A stretch of DNA of 64,000 bases from Cedecea selenatireducens (GCF_042138895.1 NZ_JBHIKW010000008.1:1-64000), one strand, 5' to 3'. Shown: positions 1 to 7,705, counted from the stretch's first letter. Numbers and translations are program-made. The notes: generated from the sequence alone by a model not told the origin.

Positions 1-1
1 C

Positions 2-1690
2 GACGACATGCAGGTGACGGTGACGCTGAAGGACGCGTACGGTAACCCGGTAGTCGGGCTTGGTGGCGGACTGACAGGGGTAACGTTCACGGTACCAAAC
101 ACGTCGCCGATAGGTAACTGGAAGGACCATGGCGATGGAACATACACCAAGCATAGAACCGCCACAGCAGTCGGCACTGGCCTGCAGGCCACGATGACGG
201 TGTCTGACGGGGATGTGACCTCCACAGCCTACGGCATCACGGCCGCCGCGGCGGTGAAGGCGAACTCCTCGATTGTGCTGGACAAGGCCAGCTACGTGGC
301 CGGAGACGACATGCAGGTGACGACGACACTGAAGGACGCGTACGGTAACCCGGCGCCAGACGTGAGCCTGACGGTGCCGAATGCCACGAGGAAGAGCAAC
401 TGGGTCTATCCTGGTGACGGCACCGCCACCGCTACGTTTACAGCTAAAACCGCCGGCCCGGGTCTGAAGGCCACGATGACGGTGTCTGACGGCAAAGTAG
501 AGTCTGCTCCGTTTGACATCACGGCCGCCGCGCCGGTGAAGGCGAACTCGGGCCTCACCCTGGACAAGGCCAGCTACGTGGCCGGGTCGGACATGCAGGT
601 GACGGCGACGCTGCAGGATGCGCAGCATAACCCGGTGCCCGGGCAGGCCGCCGTGGTGCAGACCACCGTGGTAGCCGGGGCAGTCATCAAAGGTAGCTGG
701 ACTGACAATCAGGATGGCACTTACCGCGGCGTGTTCACCGCCACCACCGCCGGCACCGGCCTGCAGGCCACAATGACGGTGTCTGACGGGGATGTGACCT
801 CCACCGCCTACGCCATCACGGCCGCTGCGCCGGCGAAGGCGAACTCCACCCTTGTGCTGGACAAGGCCAGCTACGTGACCGGCGACGACATACAGGTGGT
901 AGCGACGCTGCAGGACGCGCAGCATAATCCGGTGGCCGGGCAGGCCGCCGTGGTGCAGACCACCGCGATGCCCGGGGCGACGCTGAAGGGGAGCTGGACC
1001 GACAATCAGGACGGTACCTACAGCGGCGTGTTCACCGCCACCACCGCCGCTCCGGGCCTGAAGGCCACGATGACGGTGTCTGACGGTACAGTGGAGTCTG
1101 CTCCGTTTGAAATCATGGCGGTCGTTCTGAAGGATGTCACCGTAAATAACTACACGTTTGCAAAAGACGCCGGATTCCCGACCACGGGATTCACAGGCGC
1201 AACCTTTACTCTGAATGTAACGAATGGTTCAGCTTCGTACTTTACCTGGACGTCTGATGCCAGTTGGGTAACAGTGACGGACGGGGTGGTGAAGTTCACC
1301 GGCACGGGGACGGGAGACAAAGTGACCATCACGGGGACTCCATCCAACGGTTATGGAAAAATCATTAAGTACAGTTTCACCCTTTGGAACTGGTTCATAA
1401 TTAATTTAACCACGATGACCTGGCCCGATGCGAACAGCTACTGCGTATCGCAGGGGTACAGTTTGCCAATCGTCGCAGATATGAGCGAGCACATAAATTA
1501 CAAAGCAACCCAAAGGCGCGGCAAGTACGCGCTGTGGAACGAGTGGGGCAACCTTTTCTACGACTTTTACGTCCAGTCGTCGGAGCGGAAAAGCCTCGAC
1601 GAGCACTACGACGTCGGCCTGGGAAATGGCGCTGTCTACAGCGGCAGGGACTCCGGACGGTACGCTGTGGTGTGTCATCGGAGTCTTTAG
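2..1690 (+). CDS. Intimin/invasin-like adhesin, C-terminal part (5' end outside window)
   Basis: The frame is open at the window edge, with two Asp codons before the first ATG, so this is the 3' part of a longer gene. It encodes about three and a half bacterial Ig-like (Big_1/invasin type) domains of about 100 residues. Repeat boundaries are marked by KANS followed by LDKASYV at roughly residues 80, 178 and 277. A divergent Ig-like module (about 375-460) follows, then a C-terminal lectin-like module of about 90 residues with two cysteines (SYCVSQGYSLP and YAVVCHRSL). In inverse autosecretors such as intimin and invasin, a beta-barrel lies N-terminal and this passenger part is surface exposed. 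The repeats are almost identical at DNA level, a sign of recent tandem duplication or recombination. The receptor is unknown. The family call is firm; the exact member cannot be named without the N-terminus. Confidence 0.85.
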   Translation, partial: DDMQVTVTLKDAYGNPVVGLGGGLTGVTFTVPNTSPIGNWKDHGDGTYTKHRTATAVGTGLQATMTVSDGDVTSTAYGITAAAAVKANSSIVLDKASYVAGDDMQVTTTLKDAYGNPAPDVSLTVPNATRKSNWVYPGDGTATATFTAKTAGPGLKATMTVSDGKVESAPFDITAAAPVKANSGLTLDKASYVAGSDMQVTATLQDAQHNPVPGQAAVVQTTVVAGAVIKGSWTDNQDGTYRGVFTATTAGTGLQATMTVSDGDVTSTAYAITAAAPAKANSTLVLDKASYVTGDDIQVVATLQDAQHNPVAGQAAVVQTTAMPGATLKGSWTDNQDGTYSGVFTATTAAPGLKATMTVSDGTVESAPFEIMAVVLKDVTVNNYTFAKDAGFPTTGFTGATFTLNVTNGSASYFTWTSDASWVTVTDGVVKFTGTGTGDKVTITGTPSNGYGKIIKYSFTLWNWFIINLTTMTWPDANSYCVSQGYSLPIVADMSEHINYKATQRRGKYALWNEWGNLFYDFYVQSSERKSLDEHYDVGLGNGAVYSGRDSGRYAVVCHRSL

Positions 1691-1744
1691 CGTTTATTTT
1701 TCAGACTTTAACCTTTGGTTTTTTTATTTTTAATTATGTTTTTG

Positions 1745-1771
1745 ATCCCCCCCGCGTTCCTGCGGGGGGAT
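1745..1771 (+). terminator. GC-rich hairpin after the adhesin gene
   Basis: ATCCCCCC-CGC and GCGGGGGGAT form a strong hairpin about 55 bases after the adhesin stop codon. No T-run follows it on the plus strand, since the T-rich stretch lies upstream. It may act as an mRNA 3' stabiliser or a weak terminator rather than a canonical one. Confidence 0.4.
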
Positions 1772-1782
1772 GAGGAAAATGA

Positions 1783-1869
1783 ATGATGGAGATAAAGGAC
1801 TGGCTGGCGCGGAGTGCCCGCCCGGGAAAGCTTACGCTTATCCAGGAGGGCATGTTTCTGAAATGCTAA
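1783..1869 (+). pseudogene. Short ORF (28 codons), possible 5' remnant of a lost gene
   Basis: An ATG preceded by AGGA at 6-nt spacing opens a 28-residue frame (MMEIKDWLARSARPGK and so on, ending GMFLKC). It stops at a TAA. Just after the stop another frame continues with codons for N-Q-A-V-A, as if a short deletion created the stop. This suggests the beginning of a decayed gene. The product is not identified. It could equally be a chance ORF. Confidence 0.3.
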
Positions 1870-1882
1870 CCAGGCTGTCGCG

Positions 1883-1903
1883 CCCTGGGCAAGGAAGCCA
1901 GGG
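1883..1903 (+). terminator. Hairpin CCCTGG...CCAGGG followed by TTTAATT
   Basis: Six-bp perfect arms with a 9-nt loop are followed by a short T-rich stretch. It would end the transcript of the adhesin or of the short ORF before it. Confidence 0.4.
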
Positions 1904-1967
1904 TTTAATTAAAATGGTTTTCAGGCATTTACGCTGTTAAATCAATGATGACTATAAGGCTGAAGAT

Positions 1968-2165
1968 ATGAGATATTTAATTTCTGTAATGTTGTTCACG
2001 TTGCCATTTTATTCATTTGCAATAGATTTAAACAAAAGCTTAAGCGGCTTCCCTAAAGAATGCGTTATTGATGGGAAAGTCGAGAAGGAGTGTGTATGCA
2101 AGGTGCTGTGCGCTAATGATGATGGAGGGGCGTTATGCGAGTGTGATAAACACCCTTTCCCCTAA
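1968..2165 (+). CDS. Small secreted cysteine-rich hypothetical protein (65 aa)
   Basis: The protein begins with a clear signal peptide (MRYLISVMLFTLPFYSFA, then IDLNKS). The mature part of about 47 residues holds six cysteines, in the patterns KECV, ECVCKVLC and LCEC. Even spacing of six cysteines in so short a chain suggests a disulfide-stabilised periplasmic or secreted miniprotein. The DNA is more AT-rich than the backbone genes and the gene lies in the accessory segment beside an IS remnant, so horizontal origin is likely. The ribosome binding site is weak (CTGAAG just before the ATG). I do not recognise the family. It could be a small inhibitor, toxin or envelope protein. Confidence 0.6.
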   Translation: MRYLISVMLFTLPFYSFAIDLNKSLSGFPKECVIDGKVEKECVCKVLCANDDGGALCECDKHPFP

Positions 2166-2245
2166 AAATCAGGTTTGCATTGAAATCATACAAGTCTGAT
2201 TTTACATCAACTTCACATCTGCGTTGGCAAAATGTCATATGAATT

Positions 2246-2321
2246 AATAGTGCGGAAATGTTAGTGCCGCAGCACCTTCAAAATCTGCGGCATCTTTAAG
2301 TTGCTTTAATTCCGCACTATT
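2246..2321. repeat. Nested inverted-repeat element
   Basis: Outer 12-bp perfect arms (AATAGTGCGGAA at 2246-2257 and its complement at 2310-2321) enclose inner 8-bp perfect arms (TGCCGCAG at 2265-2272 and CTGCGGCA at 2285-2292). The whole could fold as a 76-nt branched hairpin. It may be a small structured RNA, a palindromic mobile unit or a transposon end. There is no gene in the surrounding 2166-2638, and apart from this element I see nothing recognisable there. Confidence 0.6.
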
Positions 2322-2638
2322 TCAATCCCTGGGCTGACTTATTGAATTAATAATGTATTTTCATGGGTTTTAATACTCAGAGTATTAACAAGTTGCGATC
2401 CCTGTATATCAGCTGACTCACATGAAACATCTCCCATTCTTACACGGTACCAAAATCAATGTTTTTCCTGCTCCGTAAATGTCCGTCTCATCCAGAAATC
2501 CTCCGCAACTACATGTTTTCACATGACGGTTGCATTAGCTAATCGAAGAGATTTTCTTCTGCCCGCGTGAAAAATATTCAGCCATCCGCCCTAATGCCGA
2601 TCGTTTAAGGATTGGTTGACCGACCCGGTGGCTGGTGT

Positions 2639-2671
2639 AAAAAGGGTTCATGTTCATCATGGACCCTTTTT
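2639..2671 (+). terminator. AT/GC hairpin with T-run upstream of IS remnant
   Basis: AAAAAGGGTTCATG and CATGGACCCTTTTT form a 14-bp stem with one G-T pair and a 5-nt loop, ending in a run of five T. It would work as a terminator in either direction. It lies just before the transposase remnant. Confidence 0.5.
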
Positions 2672-2673
2672 AA

Positions 2674-2962
2674 ATGGAACTTTCACACGCTCCCGGCATT
2701 ATCAATCTTACTGCACCCGCCAGCGTGGCGGAGCTTTATAAGCATCGCTGGGAAACCGAGTTGGGGTATCGCGAAGTTATTACGTTTATTAATCGGATTG
2801 CCGTGGTCATCTCCGGGAGCGATCCCGGGTCATCTGAAACACTTTTACAGCAATGCAGCGATGCTGAAATTGCCCTCAAGACAGGAGCGGGAGTATGCGA
2901 GAGAAGCGAGGGAGAAAAGGTCAAAATATCCCTTAAAAAACAATGCCGGTCATCTTAAGTGA
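2674..2962 (+). pseudogene. IS4-family transposase remnant (C-terminal fragments, frameshifted)
   Basis: Reading frame 1 from 2674 encodes AELYKHRWETELGYRE, the typical YREK-region signature of IS4-family DDE transposases (Y-x2-R-W-x-I/T-E). About 100 bases later homology continues in frame 2, with PGAIPGHLKHFYS and a basic C-terminus ending KYPLKNNAGHLK before a TGA at 2960-2962. The N-terminal two thirds are missing and the two parts are out of frame, so the element cannot be active. The family is inferred from the conserved C-terminal motifs. Confidence 0.75.
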
Positions 2963-2970
2963 CCGGCATT
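2942..2970. terminator. 11-bp perfect inverted repeat between IS remnant and rnt
   Basis: AATGCCGGTCA at 2942-2952 and TGACCGGCATT at 2960-2970 surround the transposase stop codon. A T-run follows downstream on the plus strand (2983-2991). It probably terminates the remnant and, from the other side, rnt. Confidence 0.55.
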
Positions 2971-2989
2971 AACCCGAGGGTCGTTTTTT

Positions 2990-3649
2990 TTATGCTTCAG
3001 ATTCTGGCTCATCGGCCGGAGGCAGCGGCCAGCCGCCGAGGCGCTTCCAGCGGTTCACTATTTCGCAAAACAGCAGGGCGGTCTGCTCGGTATCATACAG
3101 GGCGGAGTGGGCCTGCGAGCTGTCAAACTTCTGGCCAGCGGCGATGCAGGCTTTGGCCAGCACCGTTTGCCCCAGCACCAGGCCGCTCAGGGCCGCAGTA
3201 TCAAACGTCACAAACGGATGGAACGGATTGCGCTTCAAAGAAGCTCGCTCTGCCGCTGCCATCATAAAGCTGTGATCGAACGTGGCGTTGTGCGCCACCA
3301 TAATCGCCCGGCTACAGCCGCTGTCTTTAATGCCTTTACGCACGGTTTTGAAAATGGCGTGCAGCGCATCATATTCGCTGACGGCACCACGCAGTGGGTT
3401 ATGCGGGTCAATACCGTTGAATGCCAGAGCTTCTGGCTGAAGGTTCGCGCCCTCAAACGGATCGACATGGAAGTGCAGCGTTTCGTCGAGGGATAACCAG
3501 CCGTCTTCATCCATCTTCAGGGTAACGGCGGCGATTTCCAGTAACGCATCGGTTTTTGCGTTAAAACCTGCGGTTTCAACATCGATAACTACCGGATAAA
3601 AACCACGAAAACGGTCGCACAGGCCATTCAATTGCGTGTTGTCTGACAT
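2990..3649 (-). CDS. rnt: Ribonuclease T
   Basis: This is a DEDD-family 3'-5' exoribonuclease that trims the CCA end of tRNA and matures 5S and 23S rRNA. The exonuclease motifs are present: D23-x-E25 in VVIDVETAGF, the central HNATFDHSF block, and the C-terminal H-x4-D in SQAHSALYD. Length is 219 residues against about 215 in E. coli; the extra residues are an acidic tail. It is the last gene of the minus-strand run nemR-nemA-gloA-rnt, as in E. coli. The start chosen, MSDNTQLNGLCDRF, matches the family N-terminus. Confidence 0.97.
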   Translation of the reverse strand: MSDNTQLNGLCDRFRGFYPVVIDVETAGFNAKTDALLEIAAVTLKMDEDGWLSLDETLHFHVDPFEGANLQPEALAFNGIDPHNPLRGAVSEYDALHAIFKTVRKGIKDSGCSRAIMVAHNATFDHSFMMAAAERASLKRNPFHPFVTFDTAALSGLVLGQTVLAKACIAAGQKFDSSQAHSALYDTEQTALLFCEIVNRWKRLGGWPLPPADEPESEA

Positions 3650-3713
3650 CAGCTTCTCTTAATACGGGGAAAATGCAGCGCGCATTATGGCAAATTTCGG
3701 GGAGTGTTGCAGT

Positions 3714-3736
3714 AAGGGGCGTACAACACGCCCCTT
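3714..3736 (-). terminator. Hairpin between gloA and rnt
   Basis: AAGGGGCG and CGCCCCTT pair perfectly around a 7-nt loop. There is no T-run on the minus strand, so it is more likely a partial terminator or mRNA processing/stability element. Confidence 0.4.
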
Positions 3737-3759
3737 GTTTGACGCTAATCGTCTGAAAA

Positions 3760-4167
3760 TCAGTTACCCAGGCCTTTGCCCGCGTGTTTTTCTTCGATCA
3801 GTTCGATTTTGTAACCGTCCGGATCTTCAACGAAAGCGATAACGGTAGTGCCGCCTTTTACCGGGCCGGCTTCGCGAGTCACGTTGCCGCCGTTGTGGCG
3901 AATACGCTCACAGGCGTCTGCGGCGTTATCCACGCTCAGCGCGATGTGGCCGTAAGCGGTACCCAGCTCATAGCTGTCCACGCCCCAGTTGTAGGTCAGC
4001 TCGATAACCGCCGTGTCGCTTTCATCGCCATAGCCAACAAACGCCAGAGAGTATTTGTACTCCGTGTTTTCGCTGGTACGCAGCAGTTTCATGCCCAGTA
4101 CTTTGGTGTAGAACTCGATGGAGCGTTGCAGGTCGCCAACGCGCAGCATGGTATGAAGTAGACGCAT
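3760..4167 (-). CDS. gloA: Glyoxalase I (lactoylglutathione lyase)
   Basis: This enzyme converts the methylglyoxal-glutathione hemithioacetal to S-lactoylglutathione in the cytoplasm. All four metal ligands of the enterobacterial Ni-dependent enzyme are present: H5, E56, H74 and E122. The 135-residue length equals the E. coli protein. The gene follows nemA, so reactive-electrophile detoxification genes are grouped and probably share the NemR-controlled transcript, as in E. coli. Confidence 0.98.
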   Translation of the reverse strand: MRLLHTMLRVGDLQRSIEFYTKVLGMKLLRTSENTEYKYSLAFVGYGDESDTAVIELTYNWGVDSYELGTAYGHIALSVDNAADACERIRHNGGNVTREAGPVKGGTTVIAFVEDPDGYKIELIEEKHAGKGLGN

Positions 4168-4211
4168 AAAATCCTCGTCGAATAAGACAGTTATTTCTGG
4201 AGTCGTTGAGT

Positions 4212-4235
4212 ATAGCGGCGTTTACGCGCCGCTAT
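4212..4235 (-). terminator. Hairpin between nemA and gloA
   Basis: ATAGCGGCG and CGCCGCTAT form a 9-bp perfect stem with a 6-nt loop. No T-run follows on the minus strand. It could attenuate read-through from nemA into gloA or mark an mRNA processing site. Confidence 0.4.
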
Positions 4236-4255
4236 CAATGAAAGGTACTGCGGAG

Positions 4256-5353
4256 TTACAGGCTTGGGTAGTCGGTATAACCTTCCGCGCCGCCGCCGTA
4301 GAAGGATTCAGGGCGCTGAGGGTTCAGCTCGGCATTTTTATGCAGACGAGCGACCAGGTCAGGGTTCGCGATGAACGAACGGCCAAAAGCTACCGCGTCA
4401 ATCAGGCCTTTGCCGATCAGATCTTCCGCTTTCTCCGGGGTATATGCCCCTGCGCCAACGATAACGCCGCTGAAACGCTCGCGAACTTTTTCACGGAATG
4501 CTTCGGTGTACGGTTCGCCACCGGCCCAGTCCGGCTCGGACATGTGCAGATAGGCAATGCCGCGTTTACCCAGCTCTTCAATCAGGTACAGCGCGTCAGA
4601 CTCTTCGTTCGGGCCGTTGTCTACGTTCTGGAACGAGCCAATCGGCGAAACGCGGATCCCGATGCGATCGGCACCCCATTCTTTGATCCCGGCATCAACC
4701 ACTTCCAGCACCAGGCGAGCGCGGTTCTCGCGGCTGCCGCCGTATTCGTCGGTGCGGTGGTTAGAAGACGGAGACAGGAACTGGTGCAGCAGGTAGCCGT
4801 GCGCGGAGTGCAGCTCAACCAGGTCAAACCCTGCGTCGCGAGCGTTACCGATAGCCTGACGGAAATCGTTTACGATGCCCGGAATCTCGCTGAGTTCCAG
4901 CGCGCGCGGCATAGAGGTATCTTCACGAACGGCGTGACCGTTTTCGTCACGCAGCGAGGTACGAGTCCCGGCGCTCAGCGCGGAAGGCGCGACCGGAGCC
5001 TGCTGGCCTGGCTGAAGCGTGAAGTGGGAGATACGGCCAGTGTGCCACAGCTGAACGGCGATATGGCCTTTTTCTGCATGAACGCCCGCGGTGATTTTTT
5101 TCCACGCGGCGATTTGCTCTTCGCTGTGCAGGCCTGGCGCGCCCGCATAGCCTTTGGCCTGGGCAGAAATCTGAGTTGCTTCGCTGATGATAAGCCCGGC
5201 GCTGGCACGCTGACGGTAATATTCCCCCATCAGCGGCGTTGGGATATCACCCGGCTCGATGCTGCGCAGGCGCGTCAGCGGAGCCATAAAGATACGGTTT
5301 GGAACGGTGATTGCGCCAACTTTGAGCGGCGTAAACAGTTTATCTGCTGACAT
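4256..5353 (-). CDS. nemA: N-ethylmaleimide reductase (old yellow enzyme family)
   Basis: This is an FMN-dependent ene-reductase of the OYE family. It reduces activated C=C bonds of electrophiles such as N-ethylmaleimide, and also nitrate esters and nitroaromatics. The single TIM-barrel domain carries the diagnostic HSAHGYLLHQFLSP active-site block near residue 180 and the C-terminal phosphate-binding VAFGRSFIANPDL. Its 365 residues match E. coli NemA. It lies directly downstream of nemR on the same strand, with a NemR-like palindrome in the 53-bp gap. Confidence 0.97.
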   Translation of the reverse strand: MSADKLFTPLKVGAITVPNRIFMAPLTRLRSIEPGDIPTPLMGEYYRQRASAGLIISEATQISAQAKGYAGAPGLHSEEQIAAWKKITAGVHAEKGHIAVQLWHTGRISHFTLQPGQQAPVAPSALSAGTRTSLRDENGHAVREDTSMPRALELSEIPGIVNDFRQAIGNARDAGFDLVELHSAHGYLLHQFLSPSSNHRTDEYGGSRENRARLVLEVVDAGIKEWGADRIGIRVSPIGSFQNVDNGPNEESDALYLIEELGKRGIAYLHMSEPDWAGGEPYTEAFREKVRERFSGVIVGAGAYTPEKAEDLIGKGLIDAVAFGRSFIANPDLVARLHKNAELNPQRPESFYGGGAEGYTDYPSL

Positions 5354-5367
5354 GGTGTTTCCTCAAG

Positions 5368-5382
5368 TAGACCGGTCGTCTA
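5368..5382 (-). promoter_or_regulatory. NemR-like palindrome upstream of nemA
   Basis: TAGACCGGTCGTCTA is a near-perfect palindrome in the nemR-nemA gap. It shares the TAGAC/GTCTA arms of the box upstream of nemR, with one base less in the centre. It may be a second operator giving nemA its own NemR-controlled promoter. Confidence 0.5.
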
Positions 5383-5406
5383 GTAATTCAGTAAATAAAA
5401 AACCCG

Positions 5407-6006
5407 TCAGGCGACAGGTTCTGCCAATAGGGTTTGTACGTGTGCTAACGCGCTTTCAAGGGGCAGCGCGCTGCGGGAAATCTTTGCCTGCAGGCTGGCG
5501 CCCAGCCAGAGTGCGTATAGCACCATGGCCTGATCGAACGCTTCGCCGTCAAAGCGCAGGCTTTTTTCACTGCGTCCTTTCTCAAGCGCATCTGCAAGCA
5601 GGGAGACAAGCTGTGAGCCACCGTTGTTCAGCGCCCCGCGCATATCTTCCGAAAGGTCACAGACCTCTGCCGAAAGCTTCACTATCAGGCAGTTGCTCAA
5701 ATTCCCGCTCTGGCAGAAGTAGCTCAGCATATCCTGGTACCACTTCAGCAGGCGTTGGCGAAAATTGCCTTCACCGCGTAAAAAGTGATCCGCTACGCGC
5801 AGATTGGAGGCCTCGTAATAGCGCTCAAGCATGGCCACGCCAAACGCTTCTTTAGAGCGAAAGTAGTGGTAGAAAGAGCCTTTGGGCACTTCTGCGGTGC
5901 GTAACAATTCGCTTAAGCCCATGCCGGTAAACCCCCGGGCAAGGCACAGCCGCTCGCCGGTGGCGAGAAGGTGTTCGCGAGTGTCGTGTTCAGGATGTCG
6001 ATTCAT
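5407..6006 (-). CDS. nemR: TetR-family electrophile-sensing repressor NemR
   Basis: NemR is a TetR repressor that releases DNA when its cysteines react with quinones, hypochlorous acid or other electrophiles, inducing nemA and gloA. The N-terminal helix-turn-helix (GMGLSELLRTAEVPKGSFYH, then YFRSKEAFG) is almost identical to E. coli NemR. The start MNRHPEHDTREHLL gives 199 residues, the E. coli length. A longer frame from 6072 would run through the operator and is rejected. A cysteine is present in the conserved KLSAEVCDLSEDMR segment. Confidence 0.95.
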   Translation of the reverse strand: MNRHPEHDTREHLLATGERLCLARGFTGMGLSELLRTAEVPKGSFYHYFRSKEAFGVAMLERYYEASNLRVADHFLRGEGNFRQRLLKWYQDMLSYFCQSGNLSNCLIVKLSAEVCDLSEDMRGALNNGGSQLVSLLADALEKGRSEKSLRFDGEAFDQAMVLYALWLGASLQAKISRSALPLESALAHVQTLLAEPVA

Positions 6007-6019
6007 GCGCTCAATGTAG

Positions 6020-6035
6020 TAGACCAGTCGGTCTA
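6020..6035 (-). promoter_or_regulatory. NemR operator
   Basis: TAGACCAGTCGGTCTA, a palindrome with perfect 6-bp arms and a 4-bp centre, lies 13 bases upstream of the nemR start. It matches the form of the NemR box described in E. coli, so autorepression is expected. Confidence 0.8.
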
Positions 6036-6046
6036 ATGCAAGAGAG

Positions 6047-6070
6047 GGCGGCCAAATTTTAATGGCCGCC
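6047..6070 (-). terminator. Hairpin between eptA-like gene and nemR
   Basis: GGCGGCC and GGCCGCC form perfect arms with an AT-rich 10-nt loop, directly after the eptA-like stop codon. It probably separates the transferase transcript from nemR. There is no long T-run. Confidence 0.5.
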
Positions 6071-6076
6071 ACACGA

Positions 6077-7705
6077 TTAACGCTTCCGGCACTCCGCCAG
6101 AATATCCATATCTTTCTGATAAACCTGGCTATTGATGTTCATCATGCCCAGCACCGTCGAGAAGAGATTATCCTGTGATACAGGGTCACTGTCGGCTTTG
6201 TGCGCCAGGCAATCTCTGTCCAGGGCAAAGTTTTGCTGGTAATCCTGCGACAGCCAGAACAGCAGCGGAATATGCGTTTGCTGACCAGGTGCCAGCATAT
6301 ACGGCGTGCCGTGCAGGTAGATGCCGCTTTCGCCCAGCGACTCGCCGTGATCGGCCAGATAGACCAGCGCGGTATTGAGCCTGGCCTGATGCTGCTTCAG
6401 CTTGTCGATTGTGCGGCTTAGCACATCGTCCGTGTGCAGGATGGTGTTGTCATAGGTGTTGATCAACGCCTGGCGATCGCAGTCCTGAATCTGGTTGCTG
6501 TCGCAGGTTGGCGTGAAGCGGCGGAAAGCGTCCGGGTAGCGCTGATAGTAAGCCGGGCCGTGGCTGCCCATCAGGTGCAGCACGATCACCGTATCCTGCT
6601 GCAGGCCGTCAATCACGTTATCCAGGCGATGGAGCAGAACATCATCAAGACAGGCGCCGTCTTTACAGTAAACGTCCAGCTTCCACTGCGTCATGTCCGT
6701 ATGCGGCATTCGGTCGCAGGCACCTTTGCAGCCGCCGTCGTTATCCCGCCACAGCACGTTAACCCCGCCGTGGGCCAGCACGTCAAGCAGCCCTTCCTGA
6801 TGATGGGTAAGATCGGCATCGTAAGATTTGCGCGGCATGTTGGAGAACATACAGGGCACAGAAACCGCGGTTTCCGTCCCGCAGGAGGACGCGTTCTGGA
6901 AGTAAATCACATCCTGTTTTTTCAGCTGTGGGTTCGTTTCACGGGCATAGCCCCCCAGCGAGTAGTTCTCGGCTCTTGAGGCTTCGCCAACCACCAGCAC
7001 CACCAGCGTTTTCTTTGGCTGCTGCTTAATTAATGGGCCTTTTTGCGCGTCCGTACCAATTTTGATCAGCGTCTGGTCCCCGGCAAACCAGCGTTCTTTG
7101 CTGTAGCGGCTGAGGGCGCTGATGTAGTTTGCCGGCGTGACCATTTTCACCACGCCTTTGTTGTTGCGGAACAGCGAAGCATAGTCCTTATAAAACACGG
7201 CGGCGACGAGGATGATGACCAGCAGCCCGGCCAGCACGCTAACCAGGCGAGTCAGCACGGTATGCCACCAGCGCGCGGGCTGGACTTTCACCAGCGCAAG
7301 CAGCAGGGCGGGTACGATCCCCGCCAGAGCCAGCCAGCTAACCAGCTGAGGCGTGACCAGCGCGGCGGCTTCCTGTGAGTCAGTTTCAAACACGTTGACC
7401 ATCATGTTTTTATCGATGACGGCCCCGTAGGTAAACATAAAATAGTTGCTGGCCGCGCAGCCGATAACCAGCAGCACCAGCACGGGCTTACGCAGCCAGG
7501 GCAGATTAACCACGCTGAAAATGGTCAGCCACGCGCAGAACAGCACCACCGGCACTGAGGCGGCAAACAGCCAGCTATGGAAAGAGTCCGGGGCAATCAG
7601 CTGCCAGCTGCGGTGAATAAAGAGAGAGTTGATCAGCGTAAAGAAGAAAGCGCAGCACAGGTTAAATTGCGCATCGTTACACTGTAACTTTTTTAAGAAG
7701 TTCAT
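6077..7705 (-). CDS. Phosphoethanolamine--lipid A transferase, EptA/MCR family
   Basis: This is an inner-membrane enzyme expected to transfer phosphoethanolamine from phosphatidylethanolamine to lipid A. Five N-terminal membrane helices lie within residues 13-172. A periplasmic sulfatase-like domain follows, with E241 (VVGEASRAENYS), the nucleophile T279 in CGTETAVSVPC, H382 (SHGPAYY), D452-H453 (LADHGESLGE) and H465. These are the Zn and catalytic residues of EptA and MCR-1. The periplasmic cysteines expected for disulfides are present. The 542-residue length is normal for the family. E. coli has no such gene between nemR and ydhL, so this is an accessory copy. Whether it changes polymyxin susceptibility cannot be read from the sequence. 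Confidence 0.93.
   Translation of the reverse strand: MNFLKKLQCNDAQFNLCCAFFFTLINSLFIHRSWQLIAPDSFHSWLFAASVPVVLFCAWLTIFSVVNLPWLRKPVLVLLVIGCAASNYFMFTYGAVIDKNMMVNVFETDSQEAAALVTPQLVSWLALAGIVPALLLALVKVQPARWWHTVLTRLVSVLAGLLVIILVAAVFYKDYASLFRNNKGVVKMVTPANYISALSRYSKERWFAGDQTLIKIGTDAQKGPLIKQQPKKTLVVLVVGEASRAENYSLGGYARETNPQLKKQDVIYFQNASSCGTETAVSVPCMFSNMPRKSYDADLTHHQEGLLDVLAHGGVNVLWRDNDGGCKGACDRMPHTDMTQWKLDVYCKDGACLDDVLLHRLDNVIDGLQQDTVIVLHLMGSHGPAYYQRYPDAFRRFTPTCDSNQIQDCDRQALINTYDNTILHTDDVLSRTIDKLKQHQARLNTALVYLADHGESLGESGIYLHGTPYMLAPGQQTHIPLLFWLSQDYQQNFALDRDCLAHKADSDPVSQDNLFSTVLGMMNINSQVYQKDMDILAECRKR

Noticed and set aside
4238..5350. Plus-strand 370-codon frame opposite nemA
   Set aside because: It is an antisense shadow of the OYE gene; composition is arginine- and alanine-rich and has no family signature.
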